From an uncultured Prevotella sp. (GTDB taxonomy: Bacteria; Bacteroidota; Bacteroidia; Bacteroidales; Bacteroidaceae), in assembly GCA_900315635.1 (NCBI GenBank), contig OMZV01000013.1, forward strand, positions 1-64,000: DNA of 64,000 bases, written 5' to 3'. Of the stretch, positions 32,906-41,689 are shown piece by piece (position 1 is the stretch's first letter; the number at the start of each line of letters is the position of its first letter). The position numbers were made by a program, and so were the translations under genes. Below the pieces are notes generated by a model. The model made no database searches and was not told the DNA's origin. It saw only the letters and a program-made list of their open reading frames with translations.

Positions 32906-35900
32906 CTATTTATTAATCATCACTTTCTTTCCGTTATGGATATACAGGCCCGGCTGTGAAGGCTTTTCAACCCTCATTCCAGACAGTGTGTACCATGGAT
33001 TGTTGTCTCCAAGAGATATTTCAACGTTCTCTATTCCGTCGGTAACACCGAATCCGTTTGCCTTGGCTCCGGCTGTCTGAAGGGTTCCGTAGAGCTTTAT
33101 GTTGGCAAGACCGAACTGCTTTGTTATGCCGATGTTGTAGAAGTTGAATGTCAGCTTGTGGCCCTTCTGCGGGTTGGCAGTATTTACATTATAAGTGTAA
33201 GTGGTGTACTCAGGGTTTGCCATGTTTCTTGCAGGACGCAATCCGCTGGCAATCTTACTGCCTGCCCAGCTTACATCGATGTTTCCTCCGTCAGTGCCAA
33301 TACGTGTAGCGGTGAACTCAATGCGTGTGATGTTCAGTGAGTAGCCCTCTACAGGCGATACAACGAATGAGAGTTTATTGTCGTTGCTTGGTGCAGGATC
33401 ATTGTCAACGGTCACTCCGATACGTGTCTCTGTGAGTCCGCTGAGTTCCTTTGTTCCTCCGTAGGTGAGTCCCGAAGCCATCTGTACGTCGGTAGTTACA
33501 TAGCCCTGTAGGTCGTTTCCTACAACAGCCTGCTGTCCGGCATTGCCCTGGTTGAACTTCCACTTGATGGTTCCGTTCTCAGTCTGAGCTTCCTCAGCCT
33601 TTGCAGGACGTGATAGCTTGCCATAGATTGTGACATTGGCTATACCGAACTGCTTGCTTGTCTCAAGCTGATAGAGATAGATGATGAGTGACTTGAGGTT
33701 GTTGCTCTGGTCGCCCTTGACATTGTAAGTATATGTGGTATACTCAGGATTCTCCTTGTTTCGTGCAGGATGTAGCTTTGTTCCGAGCTCTACATAGTCC
33801 CAGTTGGCGTCGATAAGACCGCCATCAGTACCGATTCTTGTAGCTGTGAAGTCAACACGGGTAGGAGTGAAAGCACAACCCTTGGCAGGCTGTACATTGA
33901 AACGGAGAGCGTTCTTGCCGGTAGGAACACCTTGCTGAACCTTTACACCGACACGTGTCTCATTGAGATTTGTAAGCTGCTTGACGCCGCCATAGACCAG
34001 ATTCTCGCCGAGAGAAGTGCTTGCTGTGAGATAGCCTTCGAAGTCCTTAGATACCTCAGCGCTCTGATTAGCGGTTCCATTGTCGAAGTTCCAGTGGATA
34101 GTGCCGCTGTATTCCTTGTTTGAAGCCGGTACACTAACGGTCTCATTGACCTTCTTCTGCTTGTCAGCCTTCTCTGTTGGCTGGTTTCCACCGGCTGTTC
34201 CACCGGTTACATAGAAGTTGAATGTCCTTGTGAGTGATACTCCATCCTGTGAAGCAGTCACCTTAACGACGAACAGAGCCTTAGCCGAGCCGTTGTAAAC
34301 GGTCAGTGTGTTGCCGCTAATGCCTGCTACAGCACCATTGTCGGTGTAGCTGACTCTGTATGAAGGACGGGTATATCCTGCGAAATAAGTGCCGAGATTG
34401 ACCTGAGTCTTGCCATTGATTTCGAAGTGAGGCTCGGCTGCCCAGTTGAGGTATTCCTCAAGATTGGTGTAACCGTCATTGTTCAAATCGCCATTGTTGT
34501 CGGCAACATTAGGGTTAGTTCCATACGCCTTCTCCCACCAGTCAGGCATTCCGTCATTGTCGGTATCCCAGTTTGACGGACGCTGAGCGTATGTAATGTT
34601 CAGTCCATTGAATCCCTCGGAATCGCTCTCACGGTCGATAAGCCCCTTTTTCTTGGTGTAGTGTCCTGTCTTAGAGTATGTTCCGTTAAGAGTCTCCCTG
34701 ACCATTCTCTGGTCGTGGTTGTCGAGTTCCGGCATATTACATCCTACATCCGACAATACATTCTTAAATGCAGCCTCAGAGCTCTCAATGTTTGCCAGTG
34801 AAGGGAAGAACGGCTTGTTCTGGAATACTGTCCAGTTGAGTTTCTGTCCACCGCTTAGAACGTATCTTCTGAGCTGGTTCTGGTCGGTTGTCTTCGAGTG
34901 GTTCAAGTTCTCACGGATATTTCCGCTGACATAGTAGCTCTGTGTTCCCTTACCTGTTCCCTCGAGGTTGGCAGTGAGAAGGTATTGCTCAGTTGACGAA
35001 GGACCCATCTTATAGTAGTTGTTTACGAAGTTTCCTTCGTGAGTACCACCGTCGGTTGTACGTCCGCCCCAGTTGTAGACAACATTGTTGAACATGTCGT
35101 GATGGCCGTCATAATAACCGTTTCCGTCGAGACCGCCCGACATACTCCAGTTACGTCCTTCGTTGTGGGCAAGCAGGTTGTGATGGTAAGAGCCAGCACC
35201 TTCGACTCCGCCTTCGCCACCACCGATAGTAGCGGCATATCCGTGCTCGACATATCTGTTCGACTGCTCTACATAATGGCTGTGACCGGCATAGTTGAGA
35301 GCCTCAGAGATAAGAGTGCGCTGCAGTGTGACGTTCTTTGCATTGCGTGAAGAGAATGCCTCGTCAATGGTCCATGAGATAGAACAGTGGTCCATGATAG
35401 AGTTGTTGTTGCCTGCCATTCCTATACCATCCATGGTATTCTGGTTGGCTCCACTGCCTCTCCAGCTGTCGCCTCCACCAAGACGCAGACGGATGAACCG
35501 AGTAATACCGTCGGTAGCCACGCCGAGAGCCTTCGAGCGGAACATGATTCCACGACCCGGTGCTGTCTGTCCGGCGATGGTAATGTACGGATCACTGATG
35601 GTCAGACGGGATGTAAGGGTTATAACTCCGGCAACATCGAAGACGATGGTGCGTGGTCCTGAAAGCTTTGTCACGCCATATCGGAAAGAGCCGTAGCTGT
35701 TGTCATCGCGGAGATTTGTGACATGATAGACGATGCCGCCACGACCTCCGATGGCATATTTTCCATAACCCTCAGCGCCCGGGAACGCAAGACGACGTGG
35801 CTGGAAAGCCCATACCTCGCCTTTGCTTGTAGTGCCGTTCTTTATCTCGTCGACACGCCAATAGTATCTCTTCAGTGGCGACAATCCACTTAAATTATAT

Positions 35901-36703
35901 GACGACGCATTGCCTGAGAGGTTCACGCGGTTGGCTGAGCCATTGGCAACAGCGTTCTTGTCGGTGCTCCAGTAGAGAACCTGCGAGTTGGCACCGTTCT
36001 TTGCCGGGCTCCATCTGAGCGCAATGCTGCCATTGTCGGCATTGGCATGGAACTCCTGGTTGGCAGGGTAGGGTGATGTAGCCTGTGCATTGGCGTCGGC
36101 AACGTCGAATTCAAGAGAATTGATGTAGAAGTCGGTGTTGCTGCTATAGACGATAGTAGCCGACGAACCACTGAACGAAACGTATGACTTGGCAGCCTGT
36201 GACGTGCTTGCGGCACGTGATGACGGAGCGACAACAGCTTTCTTACTGCCGTTGACGACCACGGTGATGTTGCCCATGCCTGCCACGCCGTCAGGATTGT
36301 TATGGTAAGCCTGAATCGAGTGGTTGCCATTGCTCAGACCACTGACGGTGATAGTGATACTGGTTCCACGGAGTGGATTGCCATCGTGGTGGATTCCGTC
36401 GTTGATGAGTTTGTCCTTTAAGATGTTTGCCTTGTACCATCCGGTGCGGAGGTCATAGCCGTTTGTACTGTTTTTTACAGTCACACGGACACCATTGACG
36501 GTGGTACTTGCACTGCCATTGTATGACAACTGACCCACTTGCCAGGAGCTGAATCCTGTCTGGGTTACTTCATCGGTGCGACGTCCCGACTGGTCGAAGT
36601 CGATCTTCTGTGCCTGTACGGTCTGTCCTAGGAATAGGATTCCTAATAAAATAGATGCGCGTTTAATTCTTGGAAGTTGCGCTAACACGGTAAATTTGTT
36701 CAT
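32906..36703 (-). CDS. Large secreted multidomain pectate lyase (PL1 type)
   Basis: A 1265-residue protein. A signal peptide ends TVQAQ. About 33-205 is a beta-sandwich (malectin/CBM-like) domain, then a fibronectin-type III domain (SIALRWSPAKNGANSQ) to about 300. About 305-690 is a right-handed beta-helix of PL1 type, beginning FPGAEGYGKYAIGGRGG, with MDHCSISWTIDEAF and YHHNLLAHNEGRN in the positions expected for calcium and catalytic arginine regions. A calcium-binding type 3-like segment (DTDNDGMPDWWEKAYGTNP) follows near 720. The last 400 residues hold two related modules of about 150 residues, each with ETRxGV, TRIGTDGG and PEYTTYTYNV. It ends in a short sorting-like tail. It stands alone with promoter 36748. 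Confidence 0.88.
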   Translation of the reverse strand: MNKFTVLAQLPRIKRASILLGILFLGQTVQAQKIDFDQSGRRTDEVTQTGFSSWQVGQLSYNGSASTTVNGVRVTVKNSTNGYDLRTGWYKANILKDKLINDGIHHDGNPLRGTSITITVSGLSNGNHSIQAYHNNPDGVAGMGNITVVVNGSKKAVVAPSSRAASTSQAAKSYVSFSGSSATIVYSSNTDFYINSLEFDVADANAQATSPYPANQEFHANADNGSIALRWSPAKNGANSQVLYWSTDKNAVANGSANRVNLSGNASSYNLSGLSPLKRYYWRVDEIKNGTTSKGEVWAFQPRRLAFPGAEGYGKYAIGGRGGIVYHVTNLRDDNSYGSFRYGVTKLSGPRTIVFDVAGVITLTSRLTISDPYITIAGQTAPGRGIMFRSKALGVATDGITRFIRLRLGGGDSWRGSGANQNTMDGIGMAGNNNSIMDHCSISWTIDEAFSSRNAKNVTLQRTLISEALNYAGHSHYVEQSNRYVEHGYAATIGGGEGGVEGAGSYHHNLLAHNEGRNWSMSGGLDGNGYYDGHHDMFNNVVYNWGGRTTDGGTHEGNFVNNYYKMGPSSTEQYLLTANLEGTGKGTQSYYVSGNIRENLNHSKTTDQNQLRRYVLSGGQKLNWTVFQNKPFFPSLANIESSEAAFKNVLSDVGCNMPELDNHDQRMVRETLNGTYSKTGHYTKKKGLIDRESDSEGFNGLNITYAQRPSNWDTDNDGMPDWWEKAYGTNPNVADNNGDLNNDGYTNLEEYLNWAAEPHFEINGKTQVNLGTYFAGYTRPSYRVSYTDNGAVAGISGNTLTVYNGSAKALFVVKVTASQDGVSLTRTFNFYVTGGTAGGNQPTEKADKQKKVNETVSVPASNKEYSGTIHWNFDNGTANQSAEVSKDFEGYLTASTSLGENLVYGGVKQLTNLNETRVGVKVQQGVPTGKNALRFNVQPAKGCAFTPTRVDFTATRIGTDGGLIDANWDYVELGTKLHPARNKENPEYTTYTYNVKGDQSNNLKSLIIYLYQLETSKQFGIANVTIYGKLSRPAKAEEAQTENGTIKWKFNQGNAGQQAVVGNDLQGYVTTDVQMASGLTYGGTKELSGLTETRIGVTVDNDPAPSNDNKLSFVVSPVEGYSLNITRIEFTATRIGTDGGNIDVSWAGSKIASGLRPARNMANPEYTTYTYNVNTANPQKGHKLTFNFYNIGITKQFGLANIKLYGTLQTAGAKANGFGVTDGIENVEISLGDNNPWYTLSGMRVEKPSQPGLYIHNGKKVMINK

Positions 36704-36747
36704 TCGATTAGTATAAATAAGTGTATTGAATTAGTAGATTCTGACTC

Positions 36748-36755
36748 CAAAATTA
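36748..36755 (-). promoter_or_regulatory. -7 element for the PL1 gene
   Basis: The minus strand reads TAATTTTG, 45 bases upstream of the ATG at 36703. Confidence 0.5.
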
Positions 36756-36977
36756 GTATTTTTACTAAATAACTGATTCGTAAAAATCGGTTATTGTTAT
36801 ACTAATATTATAAAAATCCACCCTTTTGAATAAATAATCCACCTTTGGATGGCTCTAAAACACAAAAAAGACACTTATAAATATGATATTAAGACTTAGG
36901 CTGTAATAGAACGGGACTATTCGTACATAAATAAAAACAGATTTGAAACAAAGATGAACAGATATTCAATGCTAAAA

Positions 36978-37062
36978 ACAAAGATACCCAACCAGATTCT
37001 AAAAGGGTATCTTTTAGCTTCTAATTGGGTATCTTTTAGCTTCTAATTGGGTATCTTTTACA
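36978..37062 (-). repeat. 22-base-period AAAAGATACCC repeat, cysS side
   Basis: On the minus strand, units of aaaagatacccaattagaagct follow the cysS stop at a 22-base period, and the last forms a hairpin with an inverted gggtatcttt. The word and period match the array after polA at 4301-4400. It may act as the cysS terminator. The remainder of the 365-base gap (36704-36977) is AT-rich and, apart from the promoter, shows nothing that I can name. Confidence 0.75.
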
Positions 37063-37068
37063 ATTAGC

Positions 37069-38553
37069 TTAATTGAGCTTCCATGTAGCACCGTCCTTGG
37101 TGTCCTTTATCTCAAATCCATCCTTTGTGAGCTCGTCACGAATCTGGTCAGAAGTAGTCCAGTCCTTGGCTGCCTTTGCCTTTGCGCGGAGCTCGAGCAC
37201 CATGTCGACAACCTTGCCGAAGGCTTCCTCACGTTTGCTGTTGTTGGCACTGCGCTCATCTTTCAGACCGAGCAGGTCGAAGGTGAAGAGGTTGAACGTC
37301 TCAGTGAGTTCCTTAAGGTCGTCAGCGCTAATCTGTGCCTTGTGGTCGAGGATAGAGTTTATGACGTGGGTTGCCTCGAAGAGGTTGCTTATAACGAGCG
37401 GAGTCTGCAGGTCGTCGTTCATAGCGTCATAGCACTTCTGGCGGAGTCCTGCGACAAATTCGTGAGTCTTCTCGTCGCTGTTTGCAGATGGCTGAATGCG
37501 TTTCAGGTCGTCAATGGCTGTCATAAGACGCTGGTAGCCCTTCTCAGCGGCTTTCAGGGCATCGTTGGAGAAGTCAACCGTTCCGCGGTAATGAGCCGAG
37601 AGAATGAAGAAACGGATAGTCATCGGCGAGTAAGCCTGGTCGAGGGTAGGATGGTTGCCGGTGAAGAACTGATCCAGTGTGATGAAGTTGCCGAGCGACT
37701 TACCCATTTTCTGTCCGTTAATGGTTATCATGTTGTTGTGCATCCAGTACTTCACCATCTGGTCGCCCTGTGAGGCTACAGCCTGAGCTATCTCGCACTC
37801 GTGGTGAGGGAAGATAAGGTCCATTCCGCCTCCGTGGATGTCGAAGTGGTTGCCGAGGTACTTGCGTCCCATTGCCGTGCACTCGCAGTGCCATCCGGGG
37901 AATCCGTCGCTCCATGGGCTTGGCCAGCGCATGATGTGCTCCGGCTGTGCCTTCTTCCAAAGGGCGAAGTCGGCCTGGCATTTCTTCTCGTCGGTTCCGG
38001 CAAGCTCACGGCTCTTGTTGATAATGTCCTTGAGGTTGCGGCCGGAGAGAATGCCGTAGTGGTACTTCTTATCATACTTCTGAATGTCGAAGTAAACAGA
38101 GCCTTTGCTTACGTAAGCATAGCCGTTATCGAGGATTTCCTTTACCAGTTGCTCCTGCTCGATGATATGTCCTGTAGCGTGAGGTTCTATCGATGGAGGC
38201 AGAACGTTCAACGCACGCATGGCATCGTGGTAGCGGTTGGTGTAGTACTGGGCTACCTCCATTGGCTCCAGCTGTTCCAGACGTGCCTTTTTCTCTATCT
38301 TGTCGTCGCCTTCGTCGGCATCGTGCTCCAGGTGACCTACATCGGTGATATTGCGGACGTAGCGTACCTTATAGCCAATGTGCTTTAGGTAACGGAAGAG
38401 AACGTCGAATGTTATTGCCGGACGGGCGTGTCCCAGATGCGGGTCGCCATAGACGGTCGGACCGCAGACGTACATGCCCACGTGTGGTGCATTGATAGGG
38501 CGGAAGAGCTCCTTCTGCCTGTGCAGAGTATTGTAAATTATTAAGTCTTGCAT
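37069..38553 (-). CDS. cysS: Cysteinyl-tRNA synthetase
   Basis: A class Ia synthetase of 494 residues. [19 protein letters not shown] holds the first zinc cysteine and the HIGH motif; further zinc ligands lie in WHCECTAM and [10 protein letters not shown]; the KMSKS motif reads KMGKSLGN. The C-terminal helical DALR-type domain ends near [12 protein letters not shown]. It is slightly longer than E. coli CysRS (461). It is the downstream neighbour of the acyl operon but separated by a 9-base tandem repeat tract, so co-transcription is uncertain. Confidence 0.97.
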   Translation of the reverse strand: MQDLIIYNTLHRQKELFRPINAPHVGMYVCGPTVYGDPHLGHARPAITFDVLFRYLKHIGYKVRYVRNITDVGHLEHDADEGDDKIEKKARLEQLEPMEVAQYYTNRYHDAMRALNVLPPSIEPHATGHIIEQEQLVKEILDNGYAYVSKGSVYFDIQKYDKKYHYGILSGRNLKDIINKSRELAGTDEKKCQADFALWKKAQPEHIMRWPSPWSDGFPGWHCECTAMGRKYLGNHFDIHGGGMDLIFPHHECEIAQAVASQGDQMVKYWMHNNMITINGQKMGKSLGNFITLDQFFTGNHPTLDQAYSPMTIRFFILSAHYRGTVDFSNDALKAAEKGYQRLMTAIDDLKRIQPSANSDEKTHEFVAGLRQKCYDAMNDDLQTPLVISNLFEATHVINSILDHKAQISADDLKELTETFNLFTFDLLGLKDERSANNSKREEAFGKVVDMVLELRAKAKAAKDWTTSDQIRDELTKDGFEIKDTKDGATWKLN

Positions 38554-38584
38554 TTTTTCCTGTTTTTGTTTTTTATTTTGTTTT

Positions 38585-38694
38585 ATATGCCTATTATGCC
38601 CAATAGGCCTATTATGCTCATTATGCCTATTATGCCTATTATGCCCATTATGCCTATTAAGCCTAATATGCCCATTATGCCTATTAAGCCTATC
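38585..38694. repeat. 9-base tandem repeat tract (TATTATGCC type), copy 1
   Basis: About twelve units of attatgcc(t/c), with some drifted to attaagcct and aataggcct, fill the space between the thioesterase stop and the cysS 5' leader. The same kind of tract lies at 50035-50140, also just upstream of a minus-strand gene with a similar T-rich leader. Confidence 0.85.
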
Positions 38695-38695
38695 C

Positions 38696-39106
38696 CTAAA
38701 CCTTATACTTCTTCTGCCATTCCACGAAGTAGTCTGGCTTCTCTAGCATCAGCTCACCATTCTTATCTATGAACAGCTGCGTGGTCGACCCCGTACAACA
38801 GAGGGCGCCATCGCTCTCACGGAATATCTCATATTCATAGTCGAGGCGGGCGCCAATATGGTATTTATACTTGGTGTGGATGACCGCCACGTCATTCAGT
38901 CCAAGCGGTTTGAGATAATGCAGATGAAGGTCGTAGACAGGCGCATAGATGCCCTCGCGCTCCATATCGGCATAGCCAATGCCCGGATAGTGACGTCCGA
39001 ACGACTCCCGTCCGTCCTCGAAGTACTTGACGTAGGAGCCATGCCATACGCAGCGCATAGAGTCTATTTCGCTGAACTTAACCTGTATCTTTGTTATATC
39101 TTCCAT
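38696..39106 (-). CDS. Acyl-CoA/acyl-ACP thioesterase (4HBT, hotdog fold)
   Basis: A 136-residue hotdog protein. The start region [20 protein letters not shown] carries the aspartate of the 4-hydroxybenzoyl-CoA thioesterase type (consensus DxDxxGHVNNxxY; here D, then [10 protein letters not shown]), so the active site looks intact. It should release an acyl chain from CoA or ACP. Its start overlaps the upstream fabG-like stop by one base, and it is the last gene of the acyl operon. In polyene clusters a related hotdog protein is common. Confidence 0.88.
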   Translation of the reverse strand: MEDITKIQVKFSEIDSMRCVWHGSYVKYFEDGRESFGRHYPGIGYADMEREGIYAPVYDLHLHYLKPLGLNDVAVIHTKYKYHIGARLDYEYEIFRESDGALCCTGSTTQLFIDKNGELMLEKPDYFVEWQKKYKV

Positions 39107-39834
39107 TATGTGTATAATCCTCCGTTAATGGAGATTACGTTTCCGGTGATGTAACCGGCTTCTTTCGATGCAAGGAATCCGATGAGTGCTGCAACCTCCT
39201 CAGGCTCACCGAAACGGCGTGCAGGGATGGTCTTCTTCAGTGCGTCCTCATCGAGATCGGCTGTCATATCGGTCTTGACGAATCCTGGGGCGACGGCATT
39301 GACGGTGATGTTCTTGCGGGCTACCTCTTGGGCGAGAGCCTTCGTAGCGGCAATGATTCCTCCCTTGGCGGCAGAATAGTTGGTCTGACCGGGCAGTCCC
39401 TTTATTCCGCTAAGGCTAGCCATGTTGATGATGCGGCCGAACTTATGGAACTGCATCATTGGAATGAGCGGCTTGGTGACGTTGAAGAAGCCGTTGAGCG
39501 TTGTGTTCAGCACAGCTGTCCAGTCGTCGTCAGGCATGAGGGCAAGGAGGTTGTCACGGCGGATACCGGCATTGTTGACGAGAATAGAGATATAGTCGTC
39601 AGGGTGTGCCTGCTGCCATTTGTCGATTGTTGAACGTGTTGCCTTGATGTCGGCAACGTCAAACTGCAACAGCTCGCCGTCCTGTCCTGCTTTGCGGACG
39701 AGGTCAAGAGTCTCCTGAGCCTTGGCGCTGTTGTGTACAAAGTTTATGAGCACGCGATAGCCCATCTGTGCCAGACGGACACTTGCTGCGCGTCCTATTC
39801 CTCGGCTTCCGCCGGTAACTAATGCGTATTCCAT
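39106..39834 (-). CDS. 3-ketoacyl-ACP reductase (FabG-like SDR)
   Basis: A 242-residue short-chain dehydrogenase. The cofactor motif TGGSRGIGRA is at residues 7-16 and NNAGIRRD near 88. The catalytic tetrad includes S near 142 (ASLSGIKG) and YSAAKGG near 156. It should reduce a beta-ketoacyl-ACP with NADPH. It is encoded 6 bases after the FAD enzyme. It is most likely specialised for this operon, as a housekeeping fabG would be expected elsewhere. Confidence 0.92.
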   Translation of the reverse strand: MEYALVTGGSRGIGRAASVRLAQMGYRVLINFVHNSAKAQETLDLVRKAGQDGELLQFDVADIKATRSTIDKWQQAHPDDYISILVNNAGIRRDNLLALMPDDDWTAVLNTTLNGFFNVTKPLIPMMQFHKFGRIINMASLSGIKGLPGQTNYSAAKGGIIAATKALAQEVARKNITVNAVAPGFVKTDMTADLDEDALKKTIPARRFGEPEEVAALIGFLASKEAGYITGNVISINGGLYT

Positions 39835-39840
39835 ATATTA

Positions 39841-41337
39841 TTATAAATTATTTGCTGTCTCCATAGCTGTCATTGTCACTCCTTCAAGCCCGTGGAGTAT
39901 AGGGCTCTGACCGGTGAGCAACAGGTTCGGAACCGGTGTGTGGACTGACAACTGGGTCATCAGCGGGTTGCCTGAATCCTTGCGTATGCCGAAGGCTGAG
40001 CCGTTTGGCGTGAGAGTGTAGTCGCGGTAGGTGAGAGGAGTGCTGGTGTAGACCTTGTCAATGGCGTCGGAAAGTCCGGGGATGACTGTCTCAGCAAGAG
40101 CTATGCATTCCTTGGCACGTTGTTGCTTCATTGCCTTGTAGGCTTCGCTACGGCGTCCGACGGTTGTGTCCTTCCATTGTGACACTTCATTCCAAAGCAT
40201 TGGGGTGAGGATGTCTATCTGCTCGGCATATAGTTCTTTGTCAAGAATCTCGCCGTCGGCTGAAAGCAGTGCGTTTTCGGGTACCCGGCAAGAGAGCATT
40301 TCTCCACCGACTGGTCCTTTCTTCTCATAGAAGTCCCAGACGTTGGCTTCGCGATAGATATAGTCGTTGTGGTTGAAGTAGCTGATGGTGTGTGGCTTCA
40401 GTACCAGTGAGACGGTGAACATGCCGAATGTATTCTCGAGCATTGACATACGACGACGGTATATGTGCCTTATCTTCTGGCTGTCCTTGACCCATGACAG
40501 GGTAACGGCAGGGTGAACATCAGAGATGAAAGTGTCGCCTTTTATTCGCCGTCCGTCCTTGCAGACAGCCTCAGTTATTTGTCCGTCTTGCTCTATCAGT
40601 TCCTCTACCTCGGCGTTGCAGACGACTTCGCCACCCATTTCCTGTATATCATTGATGAGCGAATGGGCTATCTGATTGCCATCGCCACGCAACCGCCATG
40701 AGCTCTGTATGTAGCTGTTGTTGCAATGGAGGAAGGTGAACAGCGGCAGACTCTCCTTTCGGAGTTCCAGTTTCATTGACGCACCGGAGATAACGTTGAG
40801 CAATAGCTTGTCGGTGAAGTTACTGTTTAGCCAGTCCCATGCGTTAGTCTCCATGAGTTGCTTGGTAATGGCTGCGTCACGGCTTTCCGATTTCTTCAGT
40901 ATTTCGACATAGCGATGAAGGGCTTCACGTTCCGAAGGGAATTCTCCGGCAAGAGTGTTGATGAAGTTTTCATAGCCTTCAGCCAGACGGAATGTTTGTC
41001 CGGCTATAGTGACTCTGTCGAATCCGTTGGCATCAAGGTGAACCCAAGGCAGATGCAACAGGTTCAGTTCCTTGAAAGCATTGTATAACGGTTGTCCTTT
41101 GGCAAGCCCGCCAACGTAATGCATTCCAGTATCGAAAGCATATTTGCCGCGGCGGTAGCTCTGCATACATCCACCGGGCTGCTGTTCGCGTTCCAGAACA
41201 ATAACACGACGACCTTGGGAGGCTAGGATGCGTGCGCACTCTAACCCACCAAGGCCGCTGCCAATAATAACACAGCCTCCCCCTGCCCCTCTAGAGGAGG
41301 GGAGTCTGTCATTAGTTCTGTGGTTAGGCTTATCCAT
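39841..41337 (-). CDS. FAD-dependent oxidoreductase of the phytoene-desaturase type
   Basis: A 498-residue flavoprotein. The Rossmann fold starts with CVIIGSGLGGLECARILA near residue 22 and REQQPGGCMQSYRRG follows. TPLTYRDYTLTPNGSAFG and LLLTGQSPILHGLEGV near the end match the CrtI/CrtISO-like family. It could desaturate or isomerise a polyene or acyl chain. The first 20 or so residues (NDRLPSSRGAGGG) are encoded by an arm of the CCTCCCC repeat, and the start codon lies in the repeat loop; no better start is visible. It is in an operon between ACP and FabG. Confidence 0.85.
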   Translation of the reverse strand: MDKPNHRTNDRLPSSRGAGGGCVIIGSGLGGLECARILASQGRRVIVLEREQQPGGCMQSYRRGKYAFDTGMHYVGGLAKGQPLYNAFKELNLLHLPWVHLDANGFDRVTIAGQTFRLAEGYENFINTLAGEFPSEREALHRYVEILKKSESRDAAITKQLMETNAWDWLNSNFTDKLLLNVISGASMKLELRKESLPLFTFLHCNNSYIQSSWRLRGDGNQIAHSLINDIQEMGGEVVCNAEVEELIEQDGQITEAVCKDGRRIKGDTFISDVHPAVTLSWVKDSQKIRHIYRRRMSMLENTFGMFTVSLVLKPHTISYFNHNDYIYREANVWDFYEKKGPVGGEMLSCRVPENALLSADGEILDKELYAEQIDILTPMLWNEVSQWKDTTVGRRSEAYKAMKQQRAKECIALAETVIPGLSDAIDKVYTSTPLTYRDYTLTPNGSAFGIRKDSGNPLMTQLSVHTPVPNLLLTGQSPILHGLEGVTMTAMETANNL

Positions 41338-41387
41338 TGAAGTAACTATAAAGACTCCCCTCCTTTGGAGGGGTTGGGGGAGGCCGC
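41268..41387. repeat. CCTCCCC-like palindromic element over the start of the FAD oxidoreductase gene
   Basis: The left arm (41268-41310, cagcctccccctgcccctctagaggaggggag) lies within the coding region. The right arm (41351-41387, actcccctcctttggaggggttgggggaggc) lies upstream. Arm layout equals that at 31196-31338. Confidence 0.75.
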
Positions 41388-41399
41388 TCGTTTACTTAA

Positions 41400-41642
41400 T
41401 TACTTTGCGTGCTGCTCAATGTAGTCATAGAGATCGTTGAAGGTCTCAATCTTACGCAGATCCTCTGTAGGAATCTTAATCTTGAATGTGTAGTTGACTA
41501 CGGCAACGAGGTCGACAAGGCTCAGGCTGTCCAGACTGAGAACGTCCTTGATGGCTCCTTCCGGAGAAATTTTAGTCTCATCTACCTCGAACTCCTCAGC
41601 GAGTGTAGAATTAACTTTCTTGATAATGTCTTCGCGCGTCAT
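41400..41642 (-). CDS. Acyl carrier protein
   Basis: An 80-residue acidic helical protein with the phosphopantetheine site LSLDSLSLVDLV; the modified serine is S39. TREDIIKKVNSTLAEEF forms helix 1. It is a dedicated carrier for the neighbouring ketosynthase and reductase, distinct from the housekeeping AcpP (usually next to fabF). It is placed 47 bases after the ketosynthase gene and before the FAD enzyme. Confidence 0.93.
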   Translation of the reverse strand: MTREDIIKKVNSTLAEEFEVDETKISPEGAIKDVLSLDSLSLVDLVAVVNYTFKIKIPTEDLRKIETFNDLYDYIEQHAK

Positions 41643-41689
41643 AATTTTCCTTTTGTTTTGAGTTATAAGCGATTATCGGTGGTTTATAA

